64,000 nt of DNA from Cordia subcordata (GCA_028554755.1 JAPTOF010000011.1:4616501-4680500); one strand, 5' to 3'; shown: positions 22,339 through 35,318, counted from the stretch's first letter. Translations and numbers: made by a program. Notes: generated from the letters alone by a model not told the origin.

Positions 22339-23460
22339 TTTGCGTGTTGTGGTTGCAAGAAAGAAAGAAAAGGAATGGTGGGGTTGGGTCCTATGGTTAG
22401 GTTTAGGTTTAGGTTTATACTATATATATGATATAATATATTATATGTATTTGTATGGTGTGTGATTAACTTGTATGTGAGTGAAGTGCTGTGTGTGCAT
22501 GTGTTATAAGTACTATATATATAATATGTAGTATAATATATAATATACTATTTGTTAATCAACTTACTCAACTAACCTAATACTAACTTAATAAAACCTA
22601 ACCTAATAATGTTCTAACTAATTAAATGATCCTAATTAAGCCTAATTACTAATTTAATTTACTACCTAAACTAAAATACTAATTTACTCTTATTACCTAA
22701 TTCTTAATTAATTAGAATTACTATCTAAAGAAAATAAATAAATAAATAAAATGACACACCATACACAAACACTCAATGAGATTCAATAAGCACTTAGAAC
22801 CTTGAAATAGACAAATTATCACTAAAACATGCACTCAAACACACTCTAAGTGATGCAATTTACGCTCCAAAAACACACACATCAACCTTACGTTCCCTAG
22901 ATGAGAATGACCACTTGGTCATCTTCCCTTTCGGACAAGGTGTACACTGAGGTAGATCCTGGAAATCTAATGAGCCAAAAGGCCCATCCTCGACTAACCT
23001 TTGAATGCATTTTTGACTGATATGTCCCAAACGCAAATACCAAAGATAGGTATCGTTGGTTTAAGGAACCTTCATTTTAGAGGACTCTACTCTTTCAGTA
23101 TTATGTGTTGCAGCATTAGTAGGGTATAAATAGAACAAACCATTATGTAATTTACCAAAACATATAAAGTTCCCATCTCTACTGATATCAACATCAAAAT
23201 GGAAACATATTGAAAAACCATCCATCAACAATTAAGAAATAGAAACAAGGTTTTTCCTGAATGTCTAGAACATAATAAATATTGTTCAAAACTAAAACCT
23301 TGCTACAAGAGAACTAAAAATGAACTTGACCAACCGCAACAGCCCAAACTTTAGCTTTTGTGCCAACTCTAAGAGCAAACTCCCGCATGACTTAAAACCT
23401 GTGCAAAGAATTGCAAATATAATTAGTGGCTTCCTGAATCTATAATCCAAGAATTAGTAG
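19930..23460 (-). pseudogene. Copia protease and integrase relic, split by solo LTR D
   Basis: Minus strand. The protease loop WIIDSGS is at about 23426-23446, with DSG intact (23432-23440). The pre-integrase/zinc-finger segment follows near 22900-23060 (a YLSLAFGTYQSKMHSK-like block), ending in REND-QVV just before the insert at 20865-22884. The integrase core continues below 20864, including a GVHHDL-type string and a HEMWMARNPNLSHLRI block at about 20340-20395. Frameshifts and stops are frequent. Confidence 0.75.
20865..22884 (-). mobile_element. Solo LTR D (Gypsy, minus strand)
   Basis: In plus orientation it runs from TGATGTTGTTTT to ACACACATCA, 2020 bp. The cctcagggaggcc stretch at 20939-20951 is the conserved U5 end seen in families A-C, which fixes the minus orientation. 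Flanking bases are GCCCT (20860-20864) and ACCTT (22885-22889), a TSD that differs by two transitions if real. A (TA)n microsatellite lies at 22291-22336. Interrupts the integrase of Copia 2. It is the most diverged family of the set. Confidence 0.82.
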
Positions 23461-23469
23461 AATCCGCCA

Positions 23470-24320
23470 CTAAACTGGTTTCAGCGTAGAGCATGACAGA
23501 TATACCTTCCTATCTAGTGGCTCGATACTTGGGATAGTCGTTCTTCTAGTGGCCTTTATCACCACACTTGAAGCACTTCCCTTTGGGTTTTCCAAGATCT
23601 GCCCCTACTTTGGCCTAAGCGCTTTCTTCTTCTTCTTCTTCTTCTTCTGGTCACGCTACTACTTTTCCTTTATCTTGGGCTTTTTCTACCCTTTCGGGTG
23701 ATGCCCAAGAGTGAAAGCTTGAGAGAGATGCACATAACCCGAAGGTTTCATAATAGCCTTTGTTGCCTGGAGCTCCTTCATCAACTTCATCAGGTTCATG
23801 TTCAAGCCAATGTTATACTTGAGCTTGAACTGATTGAACGAAAGTGGAAGGATCTCTAAGATCATGTCCACCTGCGACTGCTTGTGAATGTTTGCCCCTA
23901 AGATCTCTATAGTATTAAGGCATGCCATCATTTTAAGCATATGCTCTGGACTAGTACTTCTTCTACCATCTTAGTGGTCATAAGCTCTCTTAGGGCAGCT
24001 TGCCTAGCAGGCCTACTCTAGCTAGTAAACATAAGAGATAGTGAAGTTAGGATCTTTCTGATAGTTGCCATGTTCTGATGCTTATCTTACAGAACATTCG
24101 ACACAGAGGCCAACATATAGCACTTGGATATACTATTGGCCTTCTGCCATCTTTGCTCAGCATCATGTACAGTGTCAAAAGAGTTTGCTTTTATAACAAG
24201 ACAAGGAATAGTCAAGATATACTTGTACTCGTCGATGGTGAGTACTATGTGCAGATTCCTTTTCCAATCCACAAAATTCGGATCTGTGAGCTTGTGTTCT
24301 CTTAAATTGTAGCTAGTGGA
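23470..24320 (-). pseudogene. Copia gag relic
   Basis: Minus strand. The N-terminal block LTDPNFVDWKRNLHIVLT (about 24230-24285) and a LPLSFNQFK/LMKELQA segment (23755-23855) match the UBN2-type Copia Gag. A Lys-rich stretch encoded by a CTT microsatellite (about 23625-23648) leads to the zinc knuckle CFKCGDKGH*KNDYPK near 23540-23585. That knuckle has a stop in place of the usual Trp, and its last Cys is Tyr. Start codon uncertain. Confidence 0.8.
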
Positions 24321-26503
24321 CTGAAGGAAGTGAAATTGGATATCGAAAAATAGATCATAATGAAATAAGTGATAAAATGAGATACATATGTAATATATAT
24401 GTAACAACAGAAATACAACATATATTGCGTTTTTTACATCTTTTTCCATTTTACAGTTTAACCCTCAAACTATAGTGATGTAATAGTATATCAACCCTAT
24501 TACTTGAACTTCACTAACGAGATGGCTGAACTAGTGAATAGTTGAATAGGCATAGACCTTTTTGGACAATGCTTATCTAGATATACACTATCTAACGGTA
24601 TCCAATCACTATTTTGTTTGGCCTCTTGAATTGCTTAGCGGCCTTCACTAGCGAGATGGCCAAACCTATGATTTAAGTTGAGTGTAAACAACCATTCCTT
24701 GATGTTCATTCCCCGTTATGTCCAGATTCGAGCTCTTCAACAAGGTAGTGACTCTTATCCACATACTGTGAGACAATCTATGATGAAGAACTCCACCAAC
24801 GGGGTGGTCGAACATCATCAATGTCCTTATGAATGAACACATTGACTCCACCTTGCTAAATCTAAGCTAAGAGACACCCTTCGACGGGGAGGTAAATGCC
24901 ACTCCCTTTTAGTGTGAATCGAATACCGAAGGCCGTGGGGCTTTCTAATTCCCTTTGGCCACTCAATATTTTAAGTTTGAGGCTTTTTCTTGTCCTCTAT
25001 TTATCTTGGCATCTTGTTTATTGATCTTAACACCCTGAGGAATTGCCATATTCCACTTTGTGTTACTAAAACACAGTTGACACCATAAATGGATTGGACC
25101 TATATCCGAATTAAATCCACATGTAGATATGCTTTGAGTTATCTTGATAACACAGTTGCATGCATTGCTTCTTTAGGATCTCTAATTGTCAAAATTAGCC
25201 TAAGAAATATCGAGGAACTTATCAAACTCAAGTCGAAACAAGATCCAAGGGTTAGCCAATTTTTAACCTTACTTGGGTGGATATGTTGCTATGTGATCGC
25301 TTGCAATAATTATATATACAATCAAACATGCATATAAATATCACAAAATAAGCATCAATAGCATAAATAAATGGTTACCAATCATTGGCTTCCTATAATA
25401 ATGCCTTAAGCCCAAAGCTCAAAGCAATTGGACTTGCCAAAACTTCAAAACAACTGCAAACTACCTCTATTGGTCGAGCTTCGTATTCTTACTGGTTGAC
25501 CTATTCAGTCGATTGGTACTTCCAGAATGTAAACTTCTCCTGCCAGTCGAGCTAAGGCCTCTGATGTCTTCTTACGAGTGCAAGTTTTAAAAGACCCGCA
25601 AGCGTACGGATCGTGCAATACAGTGTTTACGAGTGCAGGTGTCGAACCACAGGGAGGCGTGAATATCGTGAATGTATCCTATGCTTGGTGTCCTAAAAGA
25701 GCTAAAAAGAAAGATCTAAACTAAGTGTACTTTTTCTTGTGAAGGTTTGAATTGTCGAGAGCTCTAAGTAAATGAAAAAAAACTAAACTATGAATAAAAA
25801 CAAAAGGGACGCAGGTTGATTAAGAAGAAACTAACAATTGGAAAGGGATTAGGGTGACTTGGACTTATGAATGGGTAACTCTATACTCAAATGCTATGGG
25901 ATTAAGGGATGATGGCTAACTATCAAAAGTGCTCTTAACTAGGTTGTTAGTTAATGTCCTGATTTCCCCCTAGGACTCGGTGCGGGTCCGTCCCTAGGCG
26001 ACGTCTCCTAGAGCTACGGCGTGGTCCTTATGACCTAGGGCCTCAAGAGGGACTAACTAACTTCCTAGGTGGCTTAGAATGAACTTACCCTAGTACCTAA
26101 ACCGTTGGCTGGGTTTAAAGCCAAGACCTAGTGTTGCTAAGGTCGACTAAATCTATCCTGAAACCTATTGGATGGATTTAAAGCCAAAGGAAACTCGACC
26201 TAGATTAGCCCTAAATTATACTCCGTCATTCTAAGATCACTACAGCATGATTTGACTAACATTCATACACATGTGATATTGAAATTATGCTTGTTACTAG
26301 GCATGCAAATATGCATATAGACATGAATAAAAGCACTACCCACTTCATAACATCCATGTATAAACACATAGACATGAGTACAGCATGGATTAGATGTGTT
26401 TAGTAACAAACAAACTTCAATTAATATATATGTACTCATCTAAGTATTCTATCAACCACATAGACATGAATGAAAGAACACCCAATTAAACAAAACAAAT
26501 CAA

Positions 26504-26537
<34 letters not shown>

Positions 26538-27811
26538 GCCATCATATCCCATATCATAAGAGTATAAAATTAACCCATTACATAAGTTTAATTACCCTAT
26601 ACAAGCCTACTTAGACATAATAGAAAATAGAATGAAAGAGATATAACGAAACTCCCCTTTCATCCTAGCGATTTTAGAACACAGCTTGTAAACAATCTCG
26701 ATTCCAACGCGTTTGAATCCTCCAACGAAGCTTGGTTCTTCGTGAAAAGTATGTGAAAAGGGTGTGTGAGGCGGCTAGGGAATAGGGTTAAGTGTGTGTG
26801 AGAATAGGTGTGAAGTGTGTGAAAAAAAACTCTCCTCCTTTCTGCTCCGCATCGGGCTTTATTTATAGATTCGCGCATAGCTGGTCGACCGTCTAGGTCG
26901 ACCGGCCTCTGGAGTACTCGACCGGCTTTCTTCAAGGGCTCTCTGGAGTGGCCGGTTGACCTAGCCGGTCGACCGGCTCTTGAAGGGGGGTCGTCCGACT
27001 TTTCGACGAAGTTCTCTGGAGTGGCCGGTCGACCGACTATTCTTCCTTAGCGTCTGGCTGACTTCCTTCATCCAATTTTTCGTCATTTCGGCCTTTAGTC
27101 TCCTCCCTTAGACCCGTGCATGTCCTATCTTCATCACCTTTCATTGTTCAATCTTTATCTTAACCCAAAGTCACCTGAATCATTGAAAATAAGCTATTAG
27201 TGTAGCATTTTATCTCTTAAACTCAATATGCACATTTATTCACACTTAAGCCTATTCCTATCAAAAGTACTACACTAATGCATCATTATAAGCATTCAAC
27301 ACCTCTAAAGTATAAGTAAATGGCGATGCAAACACACACCAAATCACAACTCATCAGCCTCCTATTGGGAGACTGACGGTTTTTCCAAAAAGCTCTACAA
27401 CACTACCAGTTGATCAATAAGGTCAACTGGTATCTTTAGAATGCCTCGAACTCCATGCATGATAGCTATTTTTTGCTCTGAATTGATACATTACAAGGAA
27501 TTATATAGAAAATCAACTTACACAAGCTTTATCTATGACAAGAAACATAAATTTGGCCACCAAATACAAGGGAATTTCACCCTTATGCTTCTCTCAAATT
27601 GAAGCTACATTTGACTTTCTATGCAAGAAAATAAAACCACACATTCGAACCATTAATTAGGACTAAAAACACACATAAGCCGTAACCATAAAGGTTAGCC
27701 CATAACACATACACCATAGAAACACATAAATCTTGCCATCCATAAGATTATTACACGTTCTATTGATTTATTACACAATCTAAGGCCATAACTATGTGTA
27801 TAACAAACCTA
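24321..27811 (-). other. 5' leader of Copia 2, interrupted by solo LTR A-
   Basis: Noncoding sequence between the PBS and gag, about 1.7 kb without the insert. A 22-nt motif of the form TTCACTAACGAGATGGCTGA recurs, diverged, at 24510, 24644 and 24792. GTCGA-type repeats with a TCCAGAATG tail flank the insert on both sides (25470-25560 and 27395-27440). Nothing coding is supported. Confidence 0.6.
25562..27356 (-). mobile_element. Solo LTR A- (Gypsy) with TSD GCCTC
   Basis: This 1795-bp reverse-complement copy of 3216-5005 runs TGATGTCTTC...CTCATCA in plus orientation and is flanked by perfect GCCTC repeats (25557-25561, 27357-27361). Over several hundred bases compared by eye it differs from A+ only at scattered positions. 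TATA box on minus at 26859-26867, GTCGACC array at about 26880-27060, stem-loops at 26105-26124 and 26168-26187, (AT)n near 26507-26533. Confidence 0.95.
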
Positions 27812-27824
27812 TGCTCTGATACCA
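27812..27824 (-). promoter_or_regulatory. PBS of Copia 2 (initiator tRNA-Met)
   Basis: On the minus strand TGGTATCAGAGCA lies two bases after the LTR end CCAACA. It is the classical plant Copia primer site, intact. Confidence 0.88.
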
Positions 27825-27826
27825 CT

Positions 27827-28496
27827 TGTTGGATCTAATGGCTATTATCAAATACAAGATTAAGTTCTGGATTTTCAATTTTTAAACCTTTAATCAAGAT
27901 ATGGTAGCGGAAAATATAATCAATATAACCATGTAAAGATAAACAAATATAGATAAAGATATTGTTACCCTCATTGTGTGAATCTATATCAAATGGCTTT
28001 TTTGTGTTAAGTCTTCCTTGTAATAGAATTTTAGTGGTTTTCTCCACTATATCCTTTACTTTATTACTTGGATACACTTAACTATATAGTGAGCAAGTCA
28101 AATTATAAGCTAAATTGAGGATATCTAATTTAGTGTATGTTCTTGGTATTAGTGTGTGAAAATTCCTGCACACATACTAAGAAGAGAAAATATTCAAAGT
28201 GGCTCAAGAATTAAGTCTTGCTTATCTAGTACTATATATAGTACCAAACAACCATAAAATGGATTAGGTTCAAGGACTATCATAGATTGCCTATAATACC
28301 TTTCCTTAAATTTTCTAGATAAGAAATATTTCTTTGGGATAAGAACACCCAAATATTCCATATCATGCATACACTAAATATCTCCCATATGGTTTCTGCT
28401 TATCCAATTAAGATATCTATGAATTATATTAAGAAAACTTAGATAATAAATAATTCCCTTCTTAATATTTCAAACTCATATCTTAATTACGCAACC

Positions 28497-28527
<31 letters not shown>

Positions 28528-29591
28528 TTCTCAATTATATATATCCAATAGAATAATGGCTAGTGGAGGAACCAAAAGACATAATTACCCTTGGCTTCTA
28601 AAATGACAAAAATGCCCTTACTACTACTTTGGCAACACTGTGGCCATTTTGACTCCTGTCTACTCCACCAAAAGACCAAAGCCATATTGCAAGGATAATT
28701 ACTAGCTAAGTAGAAGCTCGTTACATGAAGTAACCTTTATCTTTGACTAATCGAGTGAAATGGCCAAAATGTCCCTCTATGCATGCTCGTAGTCAAGGCC
28801 GGTCTAAACATGTACCATCACCTCTAAGACTACATCTTAAAACTTGGAATGTTTGGTCCAAAATAGTGATCACCAAGTGGTCATGGATCTCTTGATCTAG
28901 GGGTGATCCATAAGCCAAATGACTAATATACCCCTGAAAGGTAATATCACTAGATCTATATTTATAATGACCAAAAGGACAAATCCAAGGGGACACATAG
29001 ATTCTCTTGCTGTATATGCATGTCCTAAATGATTAGAATACAACACCAAATGTATGAGGTAGACAATCTTATCATTCAAGACATTTCCTTATGATACATC
29101 AAAGCACTTCATTCCAACTTCATCAGTTTATCCACACATGCGCAAGATTAAGAGCATCGGTCACTTAGAAGTAGTGAATATCTTGTTTTCTATATATGAT
29201 GGCACAATTCTGGAAGACATACTCACGGTGGTTCTGTCTAATGCATAACACACGCAGTTGGAGCGAAATCTAGAAAGACCCTCTAATGACTTAGGTAGAT
29301 CACCTTTATTGGGAGACTTGCCCACTATAGCCTTATCCCGATAGAGCGCCCAACACTACCTTCTGGTAATGGACATCTTTTATGATATACCCAAAGCTAG
29401 ACTTGGGCTTACAGTGCATTCAACCTCATTGCGTACTCAAGTCATTGGTCTATATCATTGAACCTTTACGCAATGTATCACACATGTACACCAGAGATAA
29501 TGCATGTAAAGATGCTCATAAATATGTACAATGATCAAACATCTAGTCTAATATTCACGTACAAGTAGTCTTAGGACATACAATCCTAACA
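27827..29591 (-). repeat. 5' LTR of Copia 2
   Basis: 1765 bp, TGTTGGATCTAATGGC to CCTAACA in plus orientation, paired with 14824-16617. Contains a (TA)n microsatellite at about 28498-28521. Confidence 0.9.
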
Positions 29592-30762
29592 GCTGTATAT
29601 GCATATTTTTTTATGCTATGCTGCTTTCTCAATGTGATCTAATTAGGCATTCTTTTCAAGCACGTTGTCCTGTCCATAAAGTTTTTAGGTGGAGAGGGAT
29701 ATCAAAACAAGGATGAAAAGCTACGGCGATAACTACTCAGAAATAAGAAGAAATATCAACTAGCAAACAATCCATTAGTAGTAAAAAAACCTTTTGGGCA
29801 CAGCAATTGAGAACAACAAAACCAGATGAACAAAAACAAAATCACCTATCAGTTGCAAAATAGAAGATCTTCGTGCAGGTGTTTAGACCATAAAAGATGT
29901 ATAATTTACTTTTTGGAAAATTTAAATTGCAAATAGATATTTACTCCTTTTTATTTTACAAAATTGGATATACATGCTTGCCTTCCCTTTATATGTATTC
30001 GCGAAATATAGGCCTGTGCGGTCTCCAAATGAAAATTTTTGCTTAGTCAGAAAATGAAAGAAAAATAAGAGAAAAGGAAGCTTAGAATACTTTGCACTTT
30101 ACTAATGGCTCTTCGATAATTTTTTAAGACGACAATAGAGGCAGCATTCGTACACCATCACTAATTAGTCCTTAATTAAGTAAATCTAAATATTCTTTCA
30201 TTACCTGATCAATTTGTAATTAGAGACAAAAGTTTGTAATTAAATTAAATTTTATTATGCTGTCATCATAAAAAATTATTACCATGAAATATATATTACA
30301 CTTGTGCATTATGCGAGGGTTAGACTAGTTACAGTGATGAAGGATCTCTACTAGTGAATTCCCAATTTGAAAGAAGAAGGACAAAAAAAAAAAAAAACAA
30401 AGAAACGCCAACATATACACACACACATTCACAATGTTAGCAAGATTTATTTATGACGAGGTATCAAGAATATTTCTTTTCAATACATAACAACGTTTTG
30501 TATCAAAAAAGTTTTTGAGAATGTTTTAAATTAAGTAAAGGACTTAGCTCACCCTAACTATATGGAAACTAGCACCAAAGCTAATATTAGTTTTGTTTGC
30601 ACTGAAAACACATAACTTAACACTTATGTATGAGTATTTTTATTTTTATTTTTTGAAGTGAGGATTAAATGGTTCTTTCAAAAATTAAGAAAAAAAATCA
30701 TAATTCCTAATTCATTCTTTATTCATCTATCCCCTAGAATAGGCCTGCTAGCAAATAAAAAT
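29592..30762. other. Intergenic sequence, nothing recognised
   Basis: AT-rich, no supported ORF on either strand. Contains an A-run near 30387-30400 followed by ACACACAC. It separates two minus-strand Copia elements and may be the original pre-insertion DNA. Confidence 0.5.
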
Positions 30763-32319
30763 TGTAGGAAATTGTGGAGACTTTTCCCAAATTTCTGCGA
30801 ACAGGATCAAGCTCTTAATTAAAAATTTCAAGAAAAGAATATAGGATTACCTAAAAAAAACAAGCAAAATCATTGAAACTAGTTTATGAAATTGCCTTGA
30901 GGAAACGTCAAGCTCCTCCACTTCGTACGTGGACAAAAATTGCTGGAGGAGGCTATTTTAGTTTAAGGTTTGAGAGAGAATTTTGATAACTGATTTTCTA
31001 GGAACAAGTTTTCTCAAAACCATAATACTTAGAAACAATATAAAGTATCTATATATAAGGAGATATAGGCTTTCCATAAAGCCCATCCTCATAACCCATT
31101 AAGTCCAACGCTTTTGACTTAGAATTATGGACTTCCCCAATCCATACTAAAGCCCAAATTAAATTCACATTTAATTTATAAACAATAGCTCATGAATGAA
31201 TCTGATCCATATAGCTAGTGCTAACTAAACATAATCAAAATTAATTTTGTAACCCATAATAAGTTATTAAACATTATAATATTTAATCCTTAATTAAATA
31301 TATAATGTTAAGTACTCATAATATTATTTAATAACATGTTTATTCATAATTAAACATGAACGGGATAATTATAACAAGGCTAATTCTCTAACTAATTCTC
31401 AACCATATGCATGACTCTATATGTTCGAACTTAAACCGGTAAAACAAGGACTGCCTTTATATTAATCGATGAAACCATCTAATAATGGTTCTTGACGTCT
31501 AGATAAGAGGAATAGATGTAAAGAAATATTTAACGAACCTGAGCACTATAATGGATTCTCGATGATTGTCAATATTCTAAAATAACCCTAGGGGCATGGT
31601 AAAATTGTCAAACCCCTAAATAGTTATTCCATATCAAGTTCCAATCTCGTCATGACTTATTATGATGTAACTGTGTGACACATCACACAGAAAGCTTTGG
31701 CCAAAGTCTTAATGAATTAGGACTAGGTAGAGTATCATTCTCTTAATACCTGGAATGGTCAATCCCATCTTGACGTGCACATTAAATTCGCGACACTTGC
31801 CCACACCTAGTAGCTTTTCCTCACCAGGTTAGAAATTTGGGTAATCCAATACTAAGGCATGGGGAGTAATCTACAAGTTTCTATGGCAGTCTCAAGTTCG
31901 AGATAATACGACTACCATGTGCACCACAACTATCCTCTAACAGTAAGGTGTATACCATAGGATGCTTGTAATAGAGTTATGTTTAGTGAGCATGTCTCTA
32001 CACCTCATCATGTGTCACACTAATGTCTCCACGCCTCTTGGTCATGAGGATAACCAACTCATGTGACACACTATAACCTATGCTCGATGGAGTCAACGCC
32101 CTAGTATTGATTCTATCATTTGGTTACAAACCAGGTTTAAGGACGACCGAGCTATCCTTTATTCACATAGCGCAATTAGGTCATCCCAAGGACTACATCA
32201 TGATCTAATAATTAAGGAGAATATGTACGATATGAAGTAAGGCTGAAAGTAAGACAATTCAAATAAAAATTAGGATGAAGTCTACAATAGATGACTAACT
32301 TTAGGATACCTTCCCAACA
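30763..32319 (-). repeat. 3' LTR of Copia 3
   Basis: 1557 bp. It matches 56387-58169 apart from the MITE there. At 31731-31745 it keeps the uninterrupted site (tcttaatgaattaggactaggtag type) that carries the MITE in the other LTR, which defines the MITE ends. Confidence 0.9.
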
Positions 32320-32333
32320 ATCTCCCACTTAGA
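32320..32333 (-). promoter_or_regulatory. Polypurine tract of Copia 3
   Basis: Minus strand CTAAGTGGGAGATTG leads straight into TTGGGAA of the 3' LTR. Confidence 0.75.
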
Positions 32334-33686
32334 CTAAAACCAATCGGATCTACACTTTGTACCTATCTTCTAATGATCTTGAGGGCCATAGCTAAGGGGT
32401 TGACAAAATATTCTACATTATACATTATTTGCTAAAGATCATTACCTCTAACTTAAAAAAGGTGGCAACATCCTAACATGAGCTTAGAACTACTCTAGCA
32501 AACATAATCTCAAATACTGTAGCTATCATCTTTGTCTAACCAAAAGCCAGAATCAGTCCAACTGACTAGTTTCAAGTCAAACTTCTTCATAGACGAGGCA
32601 TTGGTACCCCTACAGTTTATGTCCTAAAGAATGGTCTCCACCAATTACCAAAGCTCTTAGCTAGGATTATAATGATAACTATTGGTAATACAAGAAGAAT
32701 AAATCTTATCAGGCCTCGTATATGATATAATATACTTAGTAAATCCTATTGTTTAAGCAATTAGGATTTTACTCATACATCACCTTTTAGAGAAATTTGT
32801 CAAACAAACTTTTCTTGAACAATGAATTTCGAAGAACCTTTCTTAGAATTCGATATGTTGAACTTTTTCAACAGAAAGTGAATATACATATACTGGGACA
32901 ATCCTAGTATCTTCTTTAATCTATCCATATAGATTTTGATCCTAAGCAGATAGGATACCTTTCCTGAAACATTTATGAAGAACAAAGACAATAGATTAGA
33001 TTTACACTTTATAGCATCAAAATGTCATCCACACTACCATACTATAAAGAATCGCATGATCAACAACCTATTAACAAATATAAGGCACATCTTTGTTATT
33101 AACAAAGGCATATATCTTGATACTTTATTAGAATATAAGTAGTAATTGCACAAATCCACACATGAGCCAAATAGGTGTATGCTCTATAATCTCGGTGATA
33201 GATGTGAACTATTCATCTGTGTCATACACATCCTCTTTCAGCTCACCTTGATGTAAAGCCATCTAGGTACCTACTGATTAGTATCCATGGTACAAGCATA
33301 CATCTCATACATAAATGATGAAAATGAACTCGAGCGTCATTATCGGTGAAAATGTCTTGTCATAGTCAAACTACAACATTCACAAGGCTTACTAACAATG
33401 AGTTGGGCATTGTAGGTCTTAACTTACTAAAACCTTTCATGAACCGATTTTCATTCTACAGGTCTTATCCAATATGTGAGCCAACTAATGTTCATACAGT
33501 GTTGACATTTATGGTTTCGTGAAGGATTGCCTTGGATTAAGCAAGTTCTTGGAATTTTTGCCTTTGTCCAACATCTTTACAAGTGATCGAATTCATATTG
33601 TTCTATAATAGTTCAATGGAATTTCCACTTTGGACAAGGATTTAATACTTTTCCAATGGATGTGGTACCTTATGAAATCATCTTAG
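32334..33686 (-). pseudogene. Copia RT/RNase H relic (element 3)
   Basis: Minus strand. The clearest block is 32800-32991 with YLLRIKIYMDRLKKILGLSQ, the post-catalytic RT segment of Copia. Near 32390 a VNPLAMALK string corresponds to the usual DPLTKxL end of RNase H. Upstream RT (33150-33300) is recognisable only as short fragments with stops. The relic is cut at 33687 by the SIRE-like insertion and continues as integrase at 44069. Confidence 0.75.
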
Positions 33687-33691
33687 TGATG

Positions 33692-35300
33692 TGTTATCAT
33701 TATATGGTTCGATATTAATGTTTTGATGATGAAAATAATGGATTGACCTTGATTCGTAATGATTTTATTGTCTATGATTTAGATCCTATTATTTATATTC
33801 GAATAAGCTTTTGAATGAATAGCTATGAATTGAATGTATGGATCTTCTTATGATTGAATGCTTCATAAATTATCCTTTTGAGCTATGCTTTGTAAAGCTT
33901 GATTATATGGAAGCTCGTGAGTCATAATCTCGACAATAGAAGTTTATGCAAAAATTTTCAAGACAAAGCAAAGGGAGATATAAGGCAGGTGATGAGAATT
34001 CATAAGGGGTACCGGCTCGTTTATTTTAATTCTTGCTCTCATTGTGTATAACGGTGAATTTACTATCTAAAGCTCATGTTTTTTCAAACTTACTTTGATT
34101 GTCTTTTCAAAATTATTTTTAAAGATTTTGAATTCCTATAACTTGCTTTTTAGAATCTTGAAATTTCATCTTAAAAATATTTTGCGTAAATAATTGATTG
34201 CTCACTTAATCTTGGAAAGGTTTTTGAAAAGAAAATCTTTGACTTTCCTTTTCTCTTTAAAGTTGTTTTCACATTGCCTGAAAGAATTTCATCCTCTCAA
34301 GATGTTTTCAAACTTTCCATTCTGATTTAAAATCTTCATTATTGCTCTCTGAATTGCTAAATATTCATACTTTCAAAATGATTTCAAACAAATCAGAAAA
34401 AGACCAAAATCTAAAATTTTCTGCTATAGGTCAGACCCCCTAGCCGGGCCCTCAACATGAGTAAATTTTAACAACCTCTGAATTGATGCTTTTTGGAGCC
34501 CACCAGACTCCTAAGCCAGGTAACCGACCTAGGCAATTGGGGTAGGTAGAATGTCAAGAAGGTAGGTTGAGCGCACCCGCCAAGCGACTAATTCTTGGCC
34601 TGCTGTTTTAAAAGCTAAGTTTCGCGAGATTTGCACTCTACTCTCACTTAACTCGATTTTCTCTCTATCATGGATTTGCAAAAGCTCTTTCTAGCACTAT
34701 TTAAACATCATTTTAAAGCTTTTTAACATACACTTGAGTATTACAGAAATTATTGGAGCTTTAGATAGTTTATGTTATTGAGTTATATAAAAGCTATATA
34801 TATCTTTCATATCTATTGCGTAAAGTTTTGAGAAAAATTTGTATTTTCTCATATCATTATCTATTGTAATTACACTGTATAACTAGGATGGATTGTGGAT
34901 TGTGTTCTTAGCTAGAAAAGAGAGTGGAAATCTTTGGTGAGGTGCTTTCACCTGGGTTCTTTGAAGAGTGGGCGTCAAAGAGTTGTAAAAAGTTGGTTTG
35001 TACTTCACCAACATTTGAAAGAGTATCTATAGTGAAGGAGGTTGAAGTCCTAAGGAGAGAATCCTTAGGTAGTGGATGTAGGCTTGACCAAACCACCTAA
35101 AAATCTAGTGCATTCTATCTCTTTATCTTCTTACTTCAATTACTTTCATATTCCTTGCAACCTATTTGATAAATTGCTTGTGCGAAGTTTATTCACTCTT
35201 TTATTTTTGAGATAGATATTGAATTGAATTAATTTCCACAAAAGTAGCATAATCTTAAATCTTAATTCACCCCTCTCTTAAGATTATTTGCCCCATAACA
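33692..35300 (+). repeat. 5' LTR of SIRE-like element
   Basis: 1609 bp, TGTTATCATTATATGG to CCCCATAACA. A TATTTAAA box near 34698 is shared with the 3' LTR (43466-43473) and is the likely promoter. A CCGACCTAGGCAA-type block lies at about 34520-34540. Confidence 0.92.
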
Positions 35301-35302
35301 AG

Positions 35303-35318
35303 TTGTATCTAGAGCTAG
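35303..35318 (+). promoter_or_regulatory. PBS of SIRE-like element
   Basis: TTGTATCTAGAGCTAG, a decayed form of TGGTATCAGAGCTAG (initiator tRNA-Met), two bases after the LTR. Confidence 0.75.

Larger units (their letters stand above)
14824..29591 (-). mobile_element. Angela/Tork-like Ty1/Copia element 2 with three nested solo LTRs
   Basis: LTRs at 14824-16617 (3') and 27827-29591 (5') both run from TGTTGGATCTAATGGC to CC(C/T)AACA in plus orientation. PBS, gag, protease, integrase, RT and RNase H follow in that order on the minus strand, typical of Copia. After subtracting the three inserts the element is about 9.1 kb, and LTR length is about 1.8 kb, fitting the Angela lineage; lineage is inference. 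No matching 5-bp TSD is visible (TGGTT left, GCTGT right). Stops throughout make it inactive. Confidence 0.88.

Noticed and set aside
22376..22420. Telomere-like TTTAGG repeats
   Set aside because: Only about three short units (GGTTTAGGTTTAGG), not TTTAGGG, and inside a solo LTR next to a TA microsatellite.
22180..22465. Two plus-strand open frames with a Tyr-Ile run
   Set aside because: The run is the translation of a (TA)n microsatellite inside solo LTR D.
26660..26935. 91-aa minus-strand open frame with VDLDGRPA-like sequence
   Set aside because: It is the translation of the GTCGACC array and LTR promoter region of solo LTR A-.
14819..29596. TSD for Copia 2
   Set aside because: TGGTT and GCTGT do not match in any phase I tried; the LTR ends are still secure from the paired LTRs, PBS and polypurine tract.
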